Of a DNA stretch of 64,000 bases, positions 25,643 to 34,155 are shown piece after piece. Numbering within the stretch: position 1 is the first letter of the stretch; each line of letters opens with the position of its first letter. The position numbers were made by a program, and so were the translations under genes. The stretch is from Clostridiales bacterium (GTDB lineage: Bacteria > Bacillota > Clostridia > Oscillospirales > Acutalibacteraceae), in contig JAAWQC010000004.1 in NCBI GenBank assembly GCA_022800315.1, positions 31,057 through 95,056 on the forward strand. Reading direction: 5' to 3'. The notes under the pieces are model-generated. The model searched no databases and was not told the DNA's origin. It saw only the letters and a list, made by a program, of their open reading frames with translations.

Positions 25643-27947
25643 GTGCCAGTTCCTCCTTTGACAGCTGGGATGTGGCGATCTGCCGGTAGGTATCGCAGGA
25701 TTCCAGCAGTTCCTTGTGGGTGCCCTTGCCGACCACCCGGCCTTCGTCCAGCACCAGTATCTGTTCCGCGTGGAGGATGGTACTGATGCGCTGGGCCACG
25801 ATCAGGACGGTGCTGTCCGACGTCTCCTTCTTCAGCGCGGCCCGCAGAGACGCGTCGGTCTTGAAGTCCAGCGCGGAGAAGCTGTCGTCGAAGATATAGA
25901 TTTCCGGCCGTTTTGCCACCGCGCGGGCGATGGATAGACGCTGTTTCTGACCGCCGGAAACGTTGTCGCCGCCCTGGGAGATCTCGGAGTCGTAGCCGTC
26001 AGGCTTGGCTTCAATAAACTCGGTGGCCTGGGCGATGCGGGCGGCCCGTTCCATCTCCTCGTCGGGAGCGTCGGGGCAGCCATATTTCACGTTGGATTCG
26101 ATGGTGCCCGAGAAGAGCACGCCCTTCTGGGGCACATAGCCGATCCGCTCCCGCAGATCGTGCTGGGAAACGCGGCGGATATCCACCCCGTCCACCAGAA
26201 TCTCGCCGTCGGTCACGTCGAAGAAGCGGGGGATCAGGTTGACCAGCGTAGATTTGCCGCTGCCGGTACTGCCGATGAAGGCGGTGGTCTCACCCGGTTT
26301 GGCGACAAAGTCGATGTTGGTGAGGACATCCTCGTCCGCACCGGGATAGCGGAAGCTCACGTTGCGGAACTCCACGACACCCTTGTTGTTCCCATCGAAG
26401 GAAACGGGGACATCGGGGTCTTTTACCGTCACGTCGGTATCCAACACCTCGCTGATGCGCTTGCCCGACACCGCCGCACGGGGCAGCATAATGGAGACCA
26501 TCGAGATCATGAGGAACGACATAACGATCTGCATGGTGTACTGAATGAAGGCCATCATATTGCCGACCTGCATCACGCCGTCGTCGATGCTGTGGGCGCC
26601 GTTCCACATGATGAGGATGGTGATGCCGTTCATCAGCAGCATCATCAGGGGCATCATGCTGGACATCACCCGGTTGACGAACAGGTTGGTGCGGGTCAGG
26701 TTGCGATTGGCCTCGTCAAAGCGCTTCTCCTCGTGCTTTTCGGTGGAGAAAGCGCGGATGACCGGCAGGCCGGTGAGGATTTCGCGGGTGACCAGGTTGA
26801 GCTTGTCGACCAGCTTCTGCATGAGCTGGAAGCGGGGCATGACCACAGCGAACAGCACCACCACCAGGGACAGGATGGCGGCCACCGCCACCGCGATGAT
26901 CCAGGACATGGTGCTGTTGGTGTTGATGACCTTCAGCACGCCGCCGACGCCCACGATGGGGGCGTAGAAAACCACGCGCAGCAACATGACCATAAGCATC
27001 TGTATCTGCTGGATGTCGTTGGTGCTGCGGGTGATGAGGGACGCGGTGGAGAATTTATCGAATTCCGCCTGGGAGAAGGAGACCACCTTGCCGAACACCC
27101 GGCCGCGCAGCTCACGGCCCAGGGAGGCAGCGATACGGGCAGCGAAAAAGCTCACCGTTACGGTAGCGGCCATACTCAGCAGCGCCACCAGCAGCATCTT
27201 GGCACCCGACCAGAGAATATATCTCGTCTGCATCGCGTCGGTATCCATGCCGACGGCCTTGTATTCCTGCTTGACATACAGCACGGCGCTCTGGGAGATC
27301 ATGCTCTCAGGCATTTGGGAAAATGCCTCGTCGAACTGCTTAATCATCTGATCCCGCGCCTCCTGCGGCATCTGGGCCAGCGCCGCAAACAGCTGCTCGG
27401 GGGTCATTTGAGCACCGTCGGCAGCGGCGGCCTCGGGATCCATCCCCTCTGGGATTTCCATAGGGGCCGAGCCGCCGGATGCCATACCCTCCGAGATTTT
27501 CTCCCGGATACCGGCGGTGCTCTCGTCGTCGGAGGACAGCACCGACACCGCGATGATCGGTTTGCTCATCAGGCTGCTCAGCTTTTCGATGATGTCTTTG
27601 TCCTTCGTATCAAGCTGATACAGGGGTTCCTCCGCCAAAACAGGATATTTTTTGCTGAGCGAGGCAACCTCCTTATCGGAGAGCTGGCTCCTATCCAGCA
27701 GGCGGTAGTGGCTGTCCACCGTTTCCTTGTCCGCCGTGCCAAGAAAAAGAGACAGCTTGTCGTATTCGCTCTGCCGGATTACGTCGGGGGCGGCATTTTT
27801 GATGCCGCTCTGCTGGATGCCGACGTTGACGATGTCGGAGGTGAAATCGGGCAGAGACAGGTCGCAGATTGCCTGTACCACCAGCAGCAGGAACACCAGC
27901 ACGATGGATGCCGCCGATTTCTTCATATACTTAAAGATCTTCAGCAT
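25635..27947 (-). CDS. ABC exporter half-transporter with large ectodomain and degenerate ATPase site
   Basis: The 770-residue partner of the 624-aa protein. Between the first membrane helix (~12-30) and the second (~245-268) lies an insertion of about 190 residues, probably extracellular. The ATPase domain has Walker A GSTGSGKST and signature NVSGGQKQRLS, but Walker B reads IYIFDDSFSALD, so Asp replaces the catalytic Glu, as in heterodimeric exporters with one inactive site. The track start is 19 codons too early; ATG 27947 follows AGAGGTG. It overlaps marR by 17 bases. Confidence 0.87.
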   Translation of the reverse strand: MLKIFKYMKKSAASIVLVFLLLVVQAICDLSLPDFTSDIVNVGIQQSGIKNAAPDVIRQSEYDKLSLFLGTADKETVDSHYRLLDRSQLSDKEVASLSKKYPVLAEEPLYQLDTKDKDIIEKLSSLMSKPIIAVSVLSSDDESTAGIREKISEGMASGGSAPMEIPEGMDPEAAAADGAQMTPEQLFAALAQMPQEARDQMIKQFDEAFSQMPESMISQSAVLYVKQEYKAVGMDTDAMQTRYILWSGAKMLLVALLSMAATVTVSFFAARIAASLGRELRGRVFGKVVSFSQAEFDKFSTASLITRSTNDIQQIQMLMVMLLRVVFYAPIVGVGGVLKVINTNSTMSWIIAVAVAAILSLVVVLFAVVMPRFQLMQKLVDKLNLVTREILTGLPVIRAFSTEKHEEKRFDEANRNLTRTNLFVNRVMSSMMPLMMLLMNGITILIMWNGAHSIDDGVMQVGNMMAFIQYTMQIVMSFLMISMVSIMLPRAAVSGKRISEVLDTDVTVKDPDVPVSFDGNNKGVVEFRNVSFRYPGADEDVLTNIDFVAKPGETTAFIGSTGSGKSTLVNLIPRFFDVTDGEILVDGVDIRRVSQHDLRERIGYVPQKGVLFSGTIESNVKYGCPDAPDEEMERAARIAQATEFIEAKPDGYDSEISQGGDNVSGGQKQRLSIARAVAKRPEIYIFDDSFSALDFKTDASLRAALKKETSDSTVLIVAQRISTILHAEQILVLDEGRVVGKGTHKELLESCDTYRQIATSQLSKEELAHE

Positions 27948-28434
27948 GGGGTACACCTCTTTCCGAACCGCGCCGCGGACGCCTCCGCCGGTCGGGTTCT
28001 TCACCCGTATCGTTTAAATTTTGTTTGATTTGCAGGAACAGCCGGCGCAGCAGCAGCTGTTCCTCCGCGGAAATTCCCTCGAACATGAGGTCGTCCAGCT
28101 CGTGTACCAGGCCGCCGACCTGCGAGAAGACTTCCTCCCCCTTTTCGGTGATGAAAATGCGGCTGACCCGCTGGTCGTGTTCGTCGGGCCGCCGTTCTAC
28201 CAGATCCGATCGTTCCATCCGCCGGATCATGACGGCCACCGTCGGGGGTTTGACCATCATACGTTCCACCAGCTCCCGCTGGCTCAGGCCGTTCTGTTTA
28301 TGAAGCGACGCCAGTAACGGCACCTGACCGGGATGGATGCCCACCGCATCCATCAGGCGGTAGGTATGAGCAAAATACAGCCGCATGGTATGCACCAGCA
28401 GCATGTGCAGGCTCTCCGGCTCAAAGACATCCAA
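27931..28434 (-). CDS. MarR family transcriptional regulator
   Basis: The 167-residue protein is a MarR winged-helix repressor: LSQRELVERMMVKPPTVAVMI is the recognition helix region and RRPDEHDQRVSRIFITEKG is the wing. The C-terminal ~25 residues are Arg/Glu-rich and overlap the next gene. The start is TTG behind AAAGGAGGG. It is the first gene of the exporter operon, whose promoter carries a palindrome over its start point. A second copy of the palindrome lies toward the divergent ABC-F gene, so the protein probably controls both directions. Confidence 0.88.
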   Translation of the reverse strand: MDVFEPESLHMLLVHTMRLYFAHTYRLMDAVGIHPGQVPLLASLHKQNGLSQRELVERMMVKPPTVAVMIRRMERSDLVERRPDEHDQRVSRIFITEKGEEVFSQVGGLVHELDDLMFEGISAEEQLLLRRLFLQIKQNLNDTGEEPDRRRRPRRGSERGVPHAEDL

Positions 28435-28482
28435 TTGCCGCCCTCCTTTATCCCGCCGATGCGGGAATGATGATAATTAATA

Positions 28483-28494
28483 TTAGCCAACTAA
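28483..28494. promoter_or_regulatory. MarR operator 1
   Basis: The palindrome TTAGCCAACTAA covers the predicted transcription start of the marR operon, just downstream of its -10 box. Confidence 0.65.
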
Positions 28495-28499
28495 CGGTT

Positions 28500-28528
28500 A
28501 TCATACGTTTCTTAGGCGGATATGTCAA
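28500..28528 (-). promoter_or_regulatory. Promoter of the marR-ABC exporter operon
   Basis: TTGACA, 17 bp and TATGAT on the minus strand. Confidence 0.8.
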
Positions 28529-28579
28529 TATTTTCCCCATGAATTCATAAAGTATTCACAAGTGATGGCCGATATTTAA

Positions 28580-28591
28580 TTAGCCGACTAA
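28580..28591. promoter_or_regulatory. MarR operator 2
   Basis: TTAGCCGACTAA differs from operator 1 at one base and is embedded in AT-rich DNA ahead of the divergent ABC-F gene, where it would overlap a weak promoter (TTCACA then TAATTA). Confidence 0.6.
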
Positions 28592-28710
28592 TATTGTGGT
28601 TGTCCTTGCATAAAAAGAACTATCCAGGAGGGTGTTTTTGTGTTAAAATGGGAAGCAATGTCCCGCGGCGGCAATGCCGTCCGGGTCAAGGGAAAGGAAT
28701 GGTCACAAGC

Positions 28711-30309
28711 ATGATCACGGTATCGGACGTCAGCCTGAATTTCGGCGGGCAGGTTCTGTTCAAACACGTCAACCTGAAATTTACGGCAGGAAACTGCTAC
28801 GGCGTCATCGGCGCCAACGGTGCGGGCAAGTCCACCTTCCTGCGCATCCTGTCCGGCGAGCTGGAGCCCTCCTCCGGCGAAGTCGTCATCGACTCCAAAA
28901 CCCGCCTGTCGGTGCTCAAACAGGATCACTACGCCTATAACGACTATTCGGTGCTGGACACGGTCATCAGCGGCAATGCCCGCCTGTATGAAATCATGAA
29001 GCAGAAGGACACCCTGTACGCCAAGGAGGATTTCTCCGAGGAGGACGGCATCCTCGCCTCCGAGCTGGAAGCCGAGTTCGCCGAGCTGGACGGCTGGGAC
29101 GCCGAGACCGAGGCAGGCCGCCTGCTGCAGGGGCTCTCCCTCGACTCTTCCCTGCTGTACGAGCAGATGAGCACCCTGCCCGACAAGGCAAAGGTCAAGG
29201 TGCTGCTGGCCCAGGCCCTTTTCGGCAAACCGGATATTATCCTGCTGGACGAACCGACCAACCATCTGGATACCCCGTCGGTCACCTGGCTGGAGGATTT
29301 TCTCCTCGATTACGAGGGCACCGTGATCGTGGTATCCCACGACCGGTATTTCCTGAACGACGTGTGTACCCATATCGTGGATGTGGACTACAACAAGATC
29401 AAGATTTACGTGGGCAACTATGATTTTTGGTACGACTCCAGCCAGCTGATGCAGCGGGTGCTCAAGGATCAGAACAAAAAGGCGGAGGACCGCATCAAGG
29501 AGCTGCAGAGTTTTATCGAACGGTTCTCCGCCAACAAATCCAAGTCGCGGCAGGCCACCTCACGCAAAAAGCTGATCGACAAGCTGACGCCGGAGGAAAT
29601 GCCCGCCTCCTCCCGCCGTTATCCCTTCGTGGGCTTCCAGATGGACCGGGAGCCGGGGAAGGAAATCCTCGCCGTGGAGAACCTGAGCAAGACGGTGGAC
29701 GGAGTCAGGGTGCTGGACGGCGTCTCGTTCCGCGTCAACCGGGGGGACAAGATCGCCTTTGTGGGAGAGGATGAAATCGCCACCACCGCCCTGTTCCAGA
29801 TTCTGGCCGGCGAAATGGAACCGGACGAGGGATCGTACAAATGGGGGGTCAGCACCACCCAGTCCTATTTCCCCAAGGACAATACTGCCTATTTCGAGGG
29901 CAGCGGGGACAACATCCTCCAGTGGCTGTGCCGGTACTCCGCCGACACGTCGGAGATATACCTGCGGGGCTTTCTGGGCAAGATGCTCTTTTCGGGCGAC
30001 GACGTGCTGAAACCGGTATCGGTGCTGTCCGGCGGCGAGAAGGTGCGGTGCATGCTGTCCCGCATGATGATGGGCGGGTCCAACGTCCTGATGCTCGATC
30101 AGCCCACCAACCATCTGGACCTGGAATCCATCACGGCGGTGAACAACGGCCTGATCGATTTCAAGGGCGTCGTGCTCTTCTCGTCCTACGACCGGCAGTT
30201 CATCCAGACCACCGCCAACCGCATCATGGAGCTGGGCGGCGGCCGCCTCATCGACAAGACGCTGCCCTACGACGAATACCTCCAGTGGCGGGAAGCGAAC
30301 GCGGAGTAA
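28711..30309 (+). CDS. ABC-F family ATPase (YbiT/YkpA-like) with altered second ATPase site
   Basis: ABC-F proteins have two ATPase domains on one chain, no membrane part, and act on ribosomes. This one has ~532 residues. Domain 1 is canonical: GANGAGKST and ILLDEPTNHLD. Domain 2 has lost its Walker A lysine (FVGEDEIATTALF) and its Walker B glutamate is Gln (LMLDQPTNHLD); the signature SVLSGGEKVR is kept. The inter-domain linker (FIERFSANKSKSRQATSRKK) fits YbiT-type proteins. ATG 28699 with a closer AAGG is an alternative start. The MarR-type operator upstream suggests drug-responsive expression, but a housekeeping translation role is also possible. Confidence 0.85.
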   Translation: MITVSDVSLNFGGQVLFKHVNLKFTAGNCYGVIGANGAGKSTFLRILSGELEPSSGEVVIDSKTRLSVLKQDHYAYNDYSVLDTVISGNARLYEIMKQKDTLYAKEDFSEEDGILASELEAEFAELDGWDAETEAGRLLQGLSLDSSLLYEQMSTLPDKAKVKVLLAQALFGKPDIILLDEPTNHLDTPSVTWLEDFLLDYEGTVIVVSHDRYFLNDVCTHIVDVDYNKIKIYVGNYDFWYDSSQLMQRVLKDQNKKAEDRIKELQSFIERFSANKSKSRQATSRKKLIDKLTPEEMPASSRRYPFVGFQMDREPGKEILAVENLSKTVDGVRVLDGVSFRVNRGDKIAFVGEDEIATTALFQILAGEMEPDEGSYKWGVSTTQSYFPKDNTAYFEGSGDNILQWLCRYSADTSEIYLRGFLGKMLFSGDDVLKPVSVLSGGEKVRCMLSRMMMGGSNVLMLDQPTNHLDLESITAVNNGLIDFKGVVLFSSYDRQFIQTTANRIMELGGGRLIDKTLPYDEYLQWREANAE

Positions 30310-30379
30310 AAAACCGCCTGCTGTTTAACAGGAATAAGCGAAACGACAGTATTTGTCCCCGTTTACTCCTGTACTATTA

Positions 30380-30742
30380 CTATAGGGTGTCCTCAAACCT
30401 GCCTGCCTTTTCCTGTGTTTGCTTTATGGCCTTTTCGATCCTATCCGTATCTAACGTCAGGTTTTCATCGACGCATACCTCCAGGAACTGTTTGAGACGT
30501 CCCCAATCGGCGCCAATTTCTACTACATGAGCTACTTGTGTCAGCACAATATAGTATATCTCCATGAATTCCCGATGCAGGCATTGATCGATAATGGCAT
30601 TGAGATCGTGTGTGTGGATGCCCTGGTCTGTATCTCCGAAACAAAGCCTGAGCCAAAGGTCATGATTTTGAATCGACCATACGATAATCTCACTTAATCG
30701 TTCCGAATTCCTCCGGTTTCTTTCTTGCCTCTCTTTTGTCAC
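30380..30742 (-). CDS. Hypothetical protein (120 aa), divergent from XRE regulator
   Basis: This protein was not recognised. It is mostly helical and charged at the ends (TKERQERNRRNSERLSEIIV, then AIKQTQEKAGRFEDTL), with a mixed hydrophobic core around HREFMEIYYIVLTQ. The track start is TTG 30775; GTG 30742 was chosen because AGAGGTGA lies just upstream. Base composition is more AT-rich than the neighbours. It is transcribed divergently from a small XRE protein from a good promoter flanked by two copies of a GTTC-N8-GAAC palindrome, so the XRE protein is its likely repressor. A toxin or phage-related role is possible but unsupported. Confidence 0.55.
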   Translation of the reverse strand: MTKERQERNRRNSERLSEIIVWSIQNHDLWLRLCFGDTDQGIHTHDLNAIIDQCLHREFMEIYYIVLTQVAHVVEIGADWGRLKQFLEVCVDENLTLDTDRIEKAIKQTQEKAGRFEDTL

Positions 30743-30756
30743 ATTTTCACCTCTTT

Positions 30757-30772
30757 GTTCTTTATTACGAAC
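30757..30772. promoter_or_regulatory. XRE operator copy 1
   Basis: GTTCTTTATTACGAAC has GTTC/GAAC half-sites. It lies just downstream of the minus-strand -10 box of the 120-aa gene. Confidence 0.6.
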
Positions 30773-30774
30773 CA

Positions 30775-30803
30775 ATTATACTCTCTTGACGCGATATAAT
30801 CAA
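30775..30803 (-). promoter_or_regulatory. Promoter of the 120-aa hypothetical gene
   Basis: TTGATT, 17 bp and a perfect TATAAT on the minus strand, sitting between the two operator copies. Confidence 0.8.
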
Positions 30804-30808
30804 AAAAA

Positions 30809-30824
30809 GTTCGTAATAAGGAAC
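30809..30824. promoter_or_regulatory. XRE operator copy 2
   Basis: GTTCGTAATAAGGAAC is the inverted copy of operator 1 with one mismatch. It lies just ahead of the XRE gene and upstream of the divergent -35 box. Confidence 0.6.
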
Positions 30825-30840
30825 AAGCGGAGAGTTGATT

Positions 30841-31074
30841 ATGCAAAAGATAAGACCAGACTTGGATATTGGTAGCACGATTCGCAACCTCAGATTACAG
30901 TGTAACCTTTCACAAGACGATGTTGTTAGGGAATTAAGCTTGATGGGGCTGACGATTTCCAGAAGCACCTATGCTAAACTGGAAACTAATCGTATGAATA
31001 TTCGGATTAGTGAATTAAAGGCTTTATCATTGATTTTTCATTGTGACTTCAACGCTTTTTTTATAGATATTTAA
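30841..31074 (+). CDS. Small XRE family transcriptional regulator
   Basis: The 77-residue protein is a single helix-turn-helix domain: IGSTIRNLRLQCNLSQDDVV, then a turn and ISRSTYAKLETNRMNIRISE. It has no effector domain. The track begins at a TTG; ATG 30841 with GGAGAG eight bases upstream is preferred. It is AT-rich relative to neighbours. Paired GTTC-N8-GAAC palindromes in the divergent promoter region suggest that it represses itself and the 120-aa gene. A bidirectional terminator follows. Confidence 0.85.
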   Translation: MQKIRPDLDIGSTIRNLRLQCNLSQDDVVRELSLMGLTISRSTYAKLETNRMNIRISELKALSLIFHCDFNAFFIDI

Positions 31075-31131
31075 ATTATCCCAACAGAAAACGGACTAAC
31101 GTTAACAGGGTGTTGATACCAACTTATAAAT

Positions 31132-31175
31132 AAAAGAGGGAAAGAGATCTTAACGACCGCTTTCCCTCTTTTATT
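31132..31175. terminator. Bidirectional terminator between XRE gene and GDSL hydrolase
   Basis: AAAAGAGGGAAAG pairs with CTTTCCCTCTTTT across a 15-nt loop, with T-rich sequence on both sides. Confidence 0.85.
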
Positions 31176-31182
31176 TCTGCTC

Positions 31183-31803
31183 TTACAACTCCCGCAGCAG
31201 CGGCAGGGCCGCCTCCACGTAATACCGGGCGATGAGCTTTGCCCCCGCCTCGGTGGGATGGATGCCGTCGGCGGCCCAGTACGCCGGTTCCTTCTGTACG
31301 CTGGCGGCGGCCAGTATGCCGTCCAGCGGCAGATAGGCGTCGGCGTATTCCCTCGCCAGCTTCCGGCACCGCTCGATCTTGGCGTCCAGATCAGCCCGCC
31401 ACTCATCCTTATCGGGGGTATCGTGGAGCAAAAACGGCTCCAGCAGCAGAATCTTCGCCCGGGTATGCTGTTTGACATCCTCCAGCATGGCGCGCAGGCT
31501 GTCCTCATACTCCTGGGCGGGGGTGGGATCGTTTTGATCGAAGGCCCGCCAGGTGTCGTTTAACCCGATCAGAATGGACACGAAATCCGGCTGTAAGTCG
31601 ATGCACTCCGTCTGCCAGCGCTTTTTCAGCTCCCGGGTGCGGTCCCCGCTCATGCCGCGGTTGATGAATTCCAGTTCCCGGCCCGGGAGCTGCTCCCGCA
31701 GGCCCTCCGCGGCAAACCGGACATAGCCGAGACCCAGATCGTAGAACTCCTCGTATTTTCGCTGCCAATCGGTGATGCTGTCCCCCTGGAACAGTATACG
31801 CAT
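31183..31803 (-). CDS. SGNH/GDSL hydrolase family protein
   Basis: The 206-residue protein has all SGNH blocks: block I LFQGDSITDW with the nucleophile Ser, block II with INRGMSGDRT, block III ILIGLNDTW with Asn, and block V DGIHPTEAGAKL with the Asp/His pair. There is no signal peptide, so it is a cytoplasmic esterase/lipase-type enzyme, perhaps acting on acetylated sugars. ATG 31803 was preferred over 31809 because GGAG is too close to the latter. It follows the 214-aa membrane protein by 43 bp on the same strand. Confidence 0.87.
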   Translation of the reverse strand: MRILFQGDSITDWQRKYEEFYDLGLGYVRFAAEGLREQLPGRELEFINRGMSGDRTRELKKRWQTECIDLQPDFVSILIGLNDTWRAFDQNDPTPAQEYEDSLRAMLEDVKQHTRAKILLLEPFLLHDTPDKDEWRADLDAKIERCRKLAREYADAYLPLDGILAAASVQKEPAYWAADGIHPTEAGAKLIARYYVEAALPLLREL

Positions 31804-31846
31804 ATCCATCCACTCCTTAATTTCCCTCCGCCCGCCGGGCGGTATT

Positions 31847-32491
31847 TTACGCTTTGACGCTGTACCATTTCCCGCCGGGATTCATTTTGATATCCTTTAC
31901 CTGCCCGTCATCGGGCACGAAAAACTGGTCGTACTTCCAGCCGCCGTCGGCGAAGCGCATCCGCACCGCGTAGGTCAGCTCGGCCGAACCGGTGTCGATC
32001 ACATAGCGGACATAGACGGGGTTTTCATCGGTGAGAACCTCCGCCTGCTCATAGTTCTCTTTGCCTTCCCAGTACTTGGGGATCAGCCAGTTGCTGAACT
32101 GGAATTTGACTGCGGTATAGTCCCCCGAGGCGGTGACGCCGTCGGAATCGGCCGCCGCCTGGTCAAAGGAAGCGGCGACGCCCTCCCCGCCGTTATCCAC
32201 CACAAAGGCGCGGAATTCCGCCGCCGACAGCCGGCCGGTGAGCATTTCGGAATGCTTCTGGGCCAGGCGCTCGACGGCGATTTCGTACCGGGTGTTCATG
32301 GCTGTGTGATAGGAGGCGGTCAGGAACGTGCCGATGAACAGGCAGATCACCGCGATCACGATGCACCGGCTCAGCTTGAATTTCACCGGGTCGGGCGGGC
32401 GGCGTACCCAGATCTTGCGGATATTGAACAGGATCAGTGGTACGATCGTCAGCACACCGATGACGATATGAATCCATAGGGTGTTTTTCAT
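31847..32491 (-). CDS. Membrane protein of unknown function
   Basis: The 214-residue protein was not recognised. Two N-terminal membrane helices (IHIVIGVLTIVPLILF and IVIAVICLFIGTFLTA) are separated by a basic loop, followed by an extracytoplasmic region of ~150 residues rich in Asp/Glu and Tyr. It lies between an amino-acid ABC importer (40 bp upstream) and an SGNH hydrolase, on the same strand as both, and may be co-transcribed. No catalytic motif was seen. Confidence 0.6.
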   Translation of the reverse strand: MKNTLWIHIVIGVLTIVPLILFNIRKIWVRRPPDPVKFKLSRCIVIAVICLFIGTFLTASYHTAMNTRYEIAVERLAQKHSEMLTGRLSAAEFRAFVVDNGGEGVAASFDQAAADSDGVTASGDYTAVKFQFSNWLIPKYWEGKENYEQAEVLTDENPVYVRYVIDTGSAELTYAVRMRFADGGWKYDQFFVPDDGQVKDIKMNPGGKWYSVKA

Positions 32492-32530
32492 AAGCGGCTA
32501 CCTCCGCCTTTCTTCCAGATAACAGGGGCC

Positions 32531-33253
32531 TTACAGCACCTTCGACAGGAACTCCTGCGTGCGTGGATTCTGCGGATGGAGGAAGATATCGGCAGGGGTA
32601 CCCTGTTCGCTGACGATGCCGCCGTCGATGAAGAAGATGCGGTCGCCTACCTCGCGGGCAAAGCCCATCTCATGGGTCACCACCACCATGGTGGCGTGAT
32701 TCAGCGCCAGCTGTTTCATCACTTCCAACACCTCGCCCACCATCTCGGGATCGAGGGCAGAGGTCGGTTCGTCGAACAGCAGCACGTCGGGGTCCATGGC
32801 CAGCGCCCGTGCGATGGCGACACGCTGTTTCTGCCCGCCGGAAAGGCGGTTGGGATATTCTCCTGCTTTATCGGCCAGCCCCACCCGGTTGAGCAGCTCC
32901 ATCGCCTTGTCCGCCGCCTCGGGCTTGGTCAGTTTTTTCAGACGAACGGGCGCCAGGGTGATATTCTGCAGCACGGTCATGTGGGGGAACAGATTGAACT
33001 GCTGGAATACCATACCTACCTTCTGCCGCAGCTTATCCAGCTGCTTTAGGTTTTGCATGGCGGAAATCCCTTCGATGAGGATGTCCCCCTTGGTGGGAAT
33101 CTCCAGCAGGTTGATACAGCGCAGAAAGGTGGATTTGCCGCCGCCGGAGGGTCCGATCACGCAGACGCATTCGCCCTTTTCGATGGTGGCGTCAATGCCC
33201 TTGAGCACCTCCAGCTCGCCGAAATATTTGTGCAGATTCTGTACCTCAATCAC
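32531..33253 (-). CDS. Polar amino acid ABC transporter, ATP-binding protein
   Basis: This 240-residue ATPase of the GlnQ/HisP type powers amino-acid uptake. It has Walker [11 protein letters not shown]-loop [11 protein letters not shown], signature [15 protein letters not shown], Walker [13 protein letters not shown] and the H-loop VVVTHEM. The start is GTG, overlapping the permease stop by eight bases. With the permease and binding protein it forms a complete importer; glutamine, cystine or another polar amino acid cannot be separated by eye. Confidence 0.93.
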   Translation of the reverse strand: MIEVQNLHKYFGELEVLKGIDATIEKGECVCVIGPSGGGKSTFLRCINLLEIPTKGDILIEGISAMQNLKQLDKLRQKVGMVFQQFNLFPHMTVLQNITLAPVRLKKLTKPEAADKAMELLNRVGLADKAGEYPNRLSGGQKQRVAIARALAMDPDVLLFDEPTSALDPEMVGEVLEVMKQLALNHATMVVVTHEMGFAREVGDRIFFIDGGIVSEQGTPADIFLHPQNPRTQEFLSKVL

Positions 33254-34013
33254 TTCTGCGCAGCCTCCTCTCCAATTTGCTGATACCGGTGGAGAGTACC
33301 GTGGTCATCAGGAAATAGACGAACGCCGCACACAGCAGCGGCACCATATAATCGTAGGTGATGCTGCCCACCGACTGGGCGCCCTTGGTCAGGTCGGCGA
33401 TGCCGATATAGCCGGCCACCGACGTCTCCTTAAGCAGGACGATGAACTCGTTGCCCAGTGCGGGCAGCACGTTCTTCACCGCCTGGGGAATCACAATATG
33501 CAGCATGGTGGCGCCGCCGGACAGACCCAGCGAACGTCCGGCCTCGGTCTGTCCCTTATCCACCGCCATGATGCCGGCGCGGATGATCTCCGCCACATAG
33601 GCGGCGGAGTTGATGCCGAAGGCAATGCCCGCGATCTGCCAGTCGGACAGCATATTCAGCAGCGGCACATTGCTGAGCAGCCGGCTGAACACCACGAAAT
33701 AGATAATCATCAGCTGGACCACCGCCGGTGTGCCCCGGATAACCGATATGTACCCGTTGGCAAAGCCGGCCAGCCAGCGGCGCAGCCCCACCACAAACCA
33801 GTTACCGGTCAAATTATCCACATCCTGGAGCTTGGCCACGGCCAGCAGCAGGCCGAGGATCACGCCGACCACAGCGGCGATCAGGGTCAGCTTCAACGAC
33901 ATGCCCAGCCCCTGAATCAGATACTGAAACCGGTCCTCTTTGATCAGCGAGAGGAAGATCGCGTCGGAAAAGGAATGCACCATGTTCTGAAAAAATCCGA
34001 CCAATCCGTCCAA
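33246..34013 (-). CDS. Polar amino acid ABC transporter, permease
   Basis: The 255-residue membrane protein has about five helices and the coupling motif region [27 protein letters not shown] typical of HisM/GlnP permeases; [14 protein letters not shown] is also characteristic. The start is TTG behind GGGAGGG. It is followed by the ATPase with an eight-base overlap and preceded by the binding-protein gene, from which it is separated by an intergenic hairpin. Confidence 0.9.
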   Translation of the reverse strand: MDGLVGFFQNMVHSFSDAIFLSLIKEDRFQYLIQGLGMSLKLTLIAAVVGVILGLLLAVAKLQDVDNLTGNWFVVGLRRWLAGFANGYISVIRGTPAVVQLMIIYFVVFSRLLSNVPLLNMLSDWQIAGIAFGINSAAYVAEIIRAGIMAVDKGQTEAGRSLGLSGGATMLHIVIPQAVKNVLPALGNEFIVLLKETSVAGYIGIADLTKGAQSVGSITYDYMVPLLCAAFVYFLMTTVLSTGISKLERRLRRSD

Positions 34014-34075
34014 TCATATCCCTCCCCCGTCCGCGTCCCCCGCGACGGACGCGGAGATTACGGGTATTTCAGCAG

Positions 34076-34112
34076 AAAGAACCGGCCGCCAACCGACAGC
34101 CGGCTCTTTCCT
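34076..34112 (-). terminator. Intergenic hairpin between binding protein and permease genes
   Basis: AAAGA and CCGGC pair with GCCGG and TCTTT across the 142-bp gap. It probably acts as a partial terminator or RNA-stability element, keeping the binding protein in excess over the membrane parts. Confidence 0.65.
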
Positions 34113-34155
34113 GTATAGGTCTCTCGGTCATTTATCCGACGTCCAGCATGAGATT

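Noticed and set aside
26160-28028. 622-codon plus-strand ORF opposite the ABC exporter
   Set aside because: It is a His/Asp-rich shadow frame of the minus-strand exporter gene.
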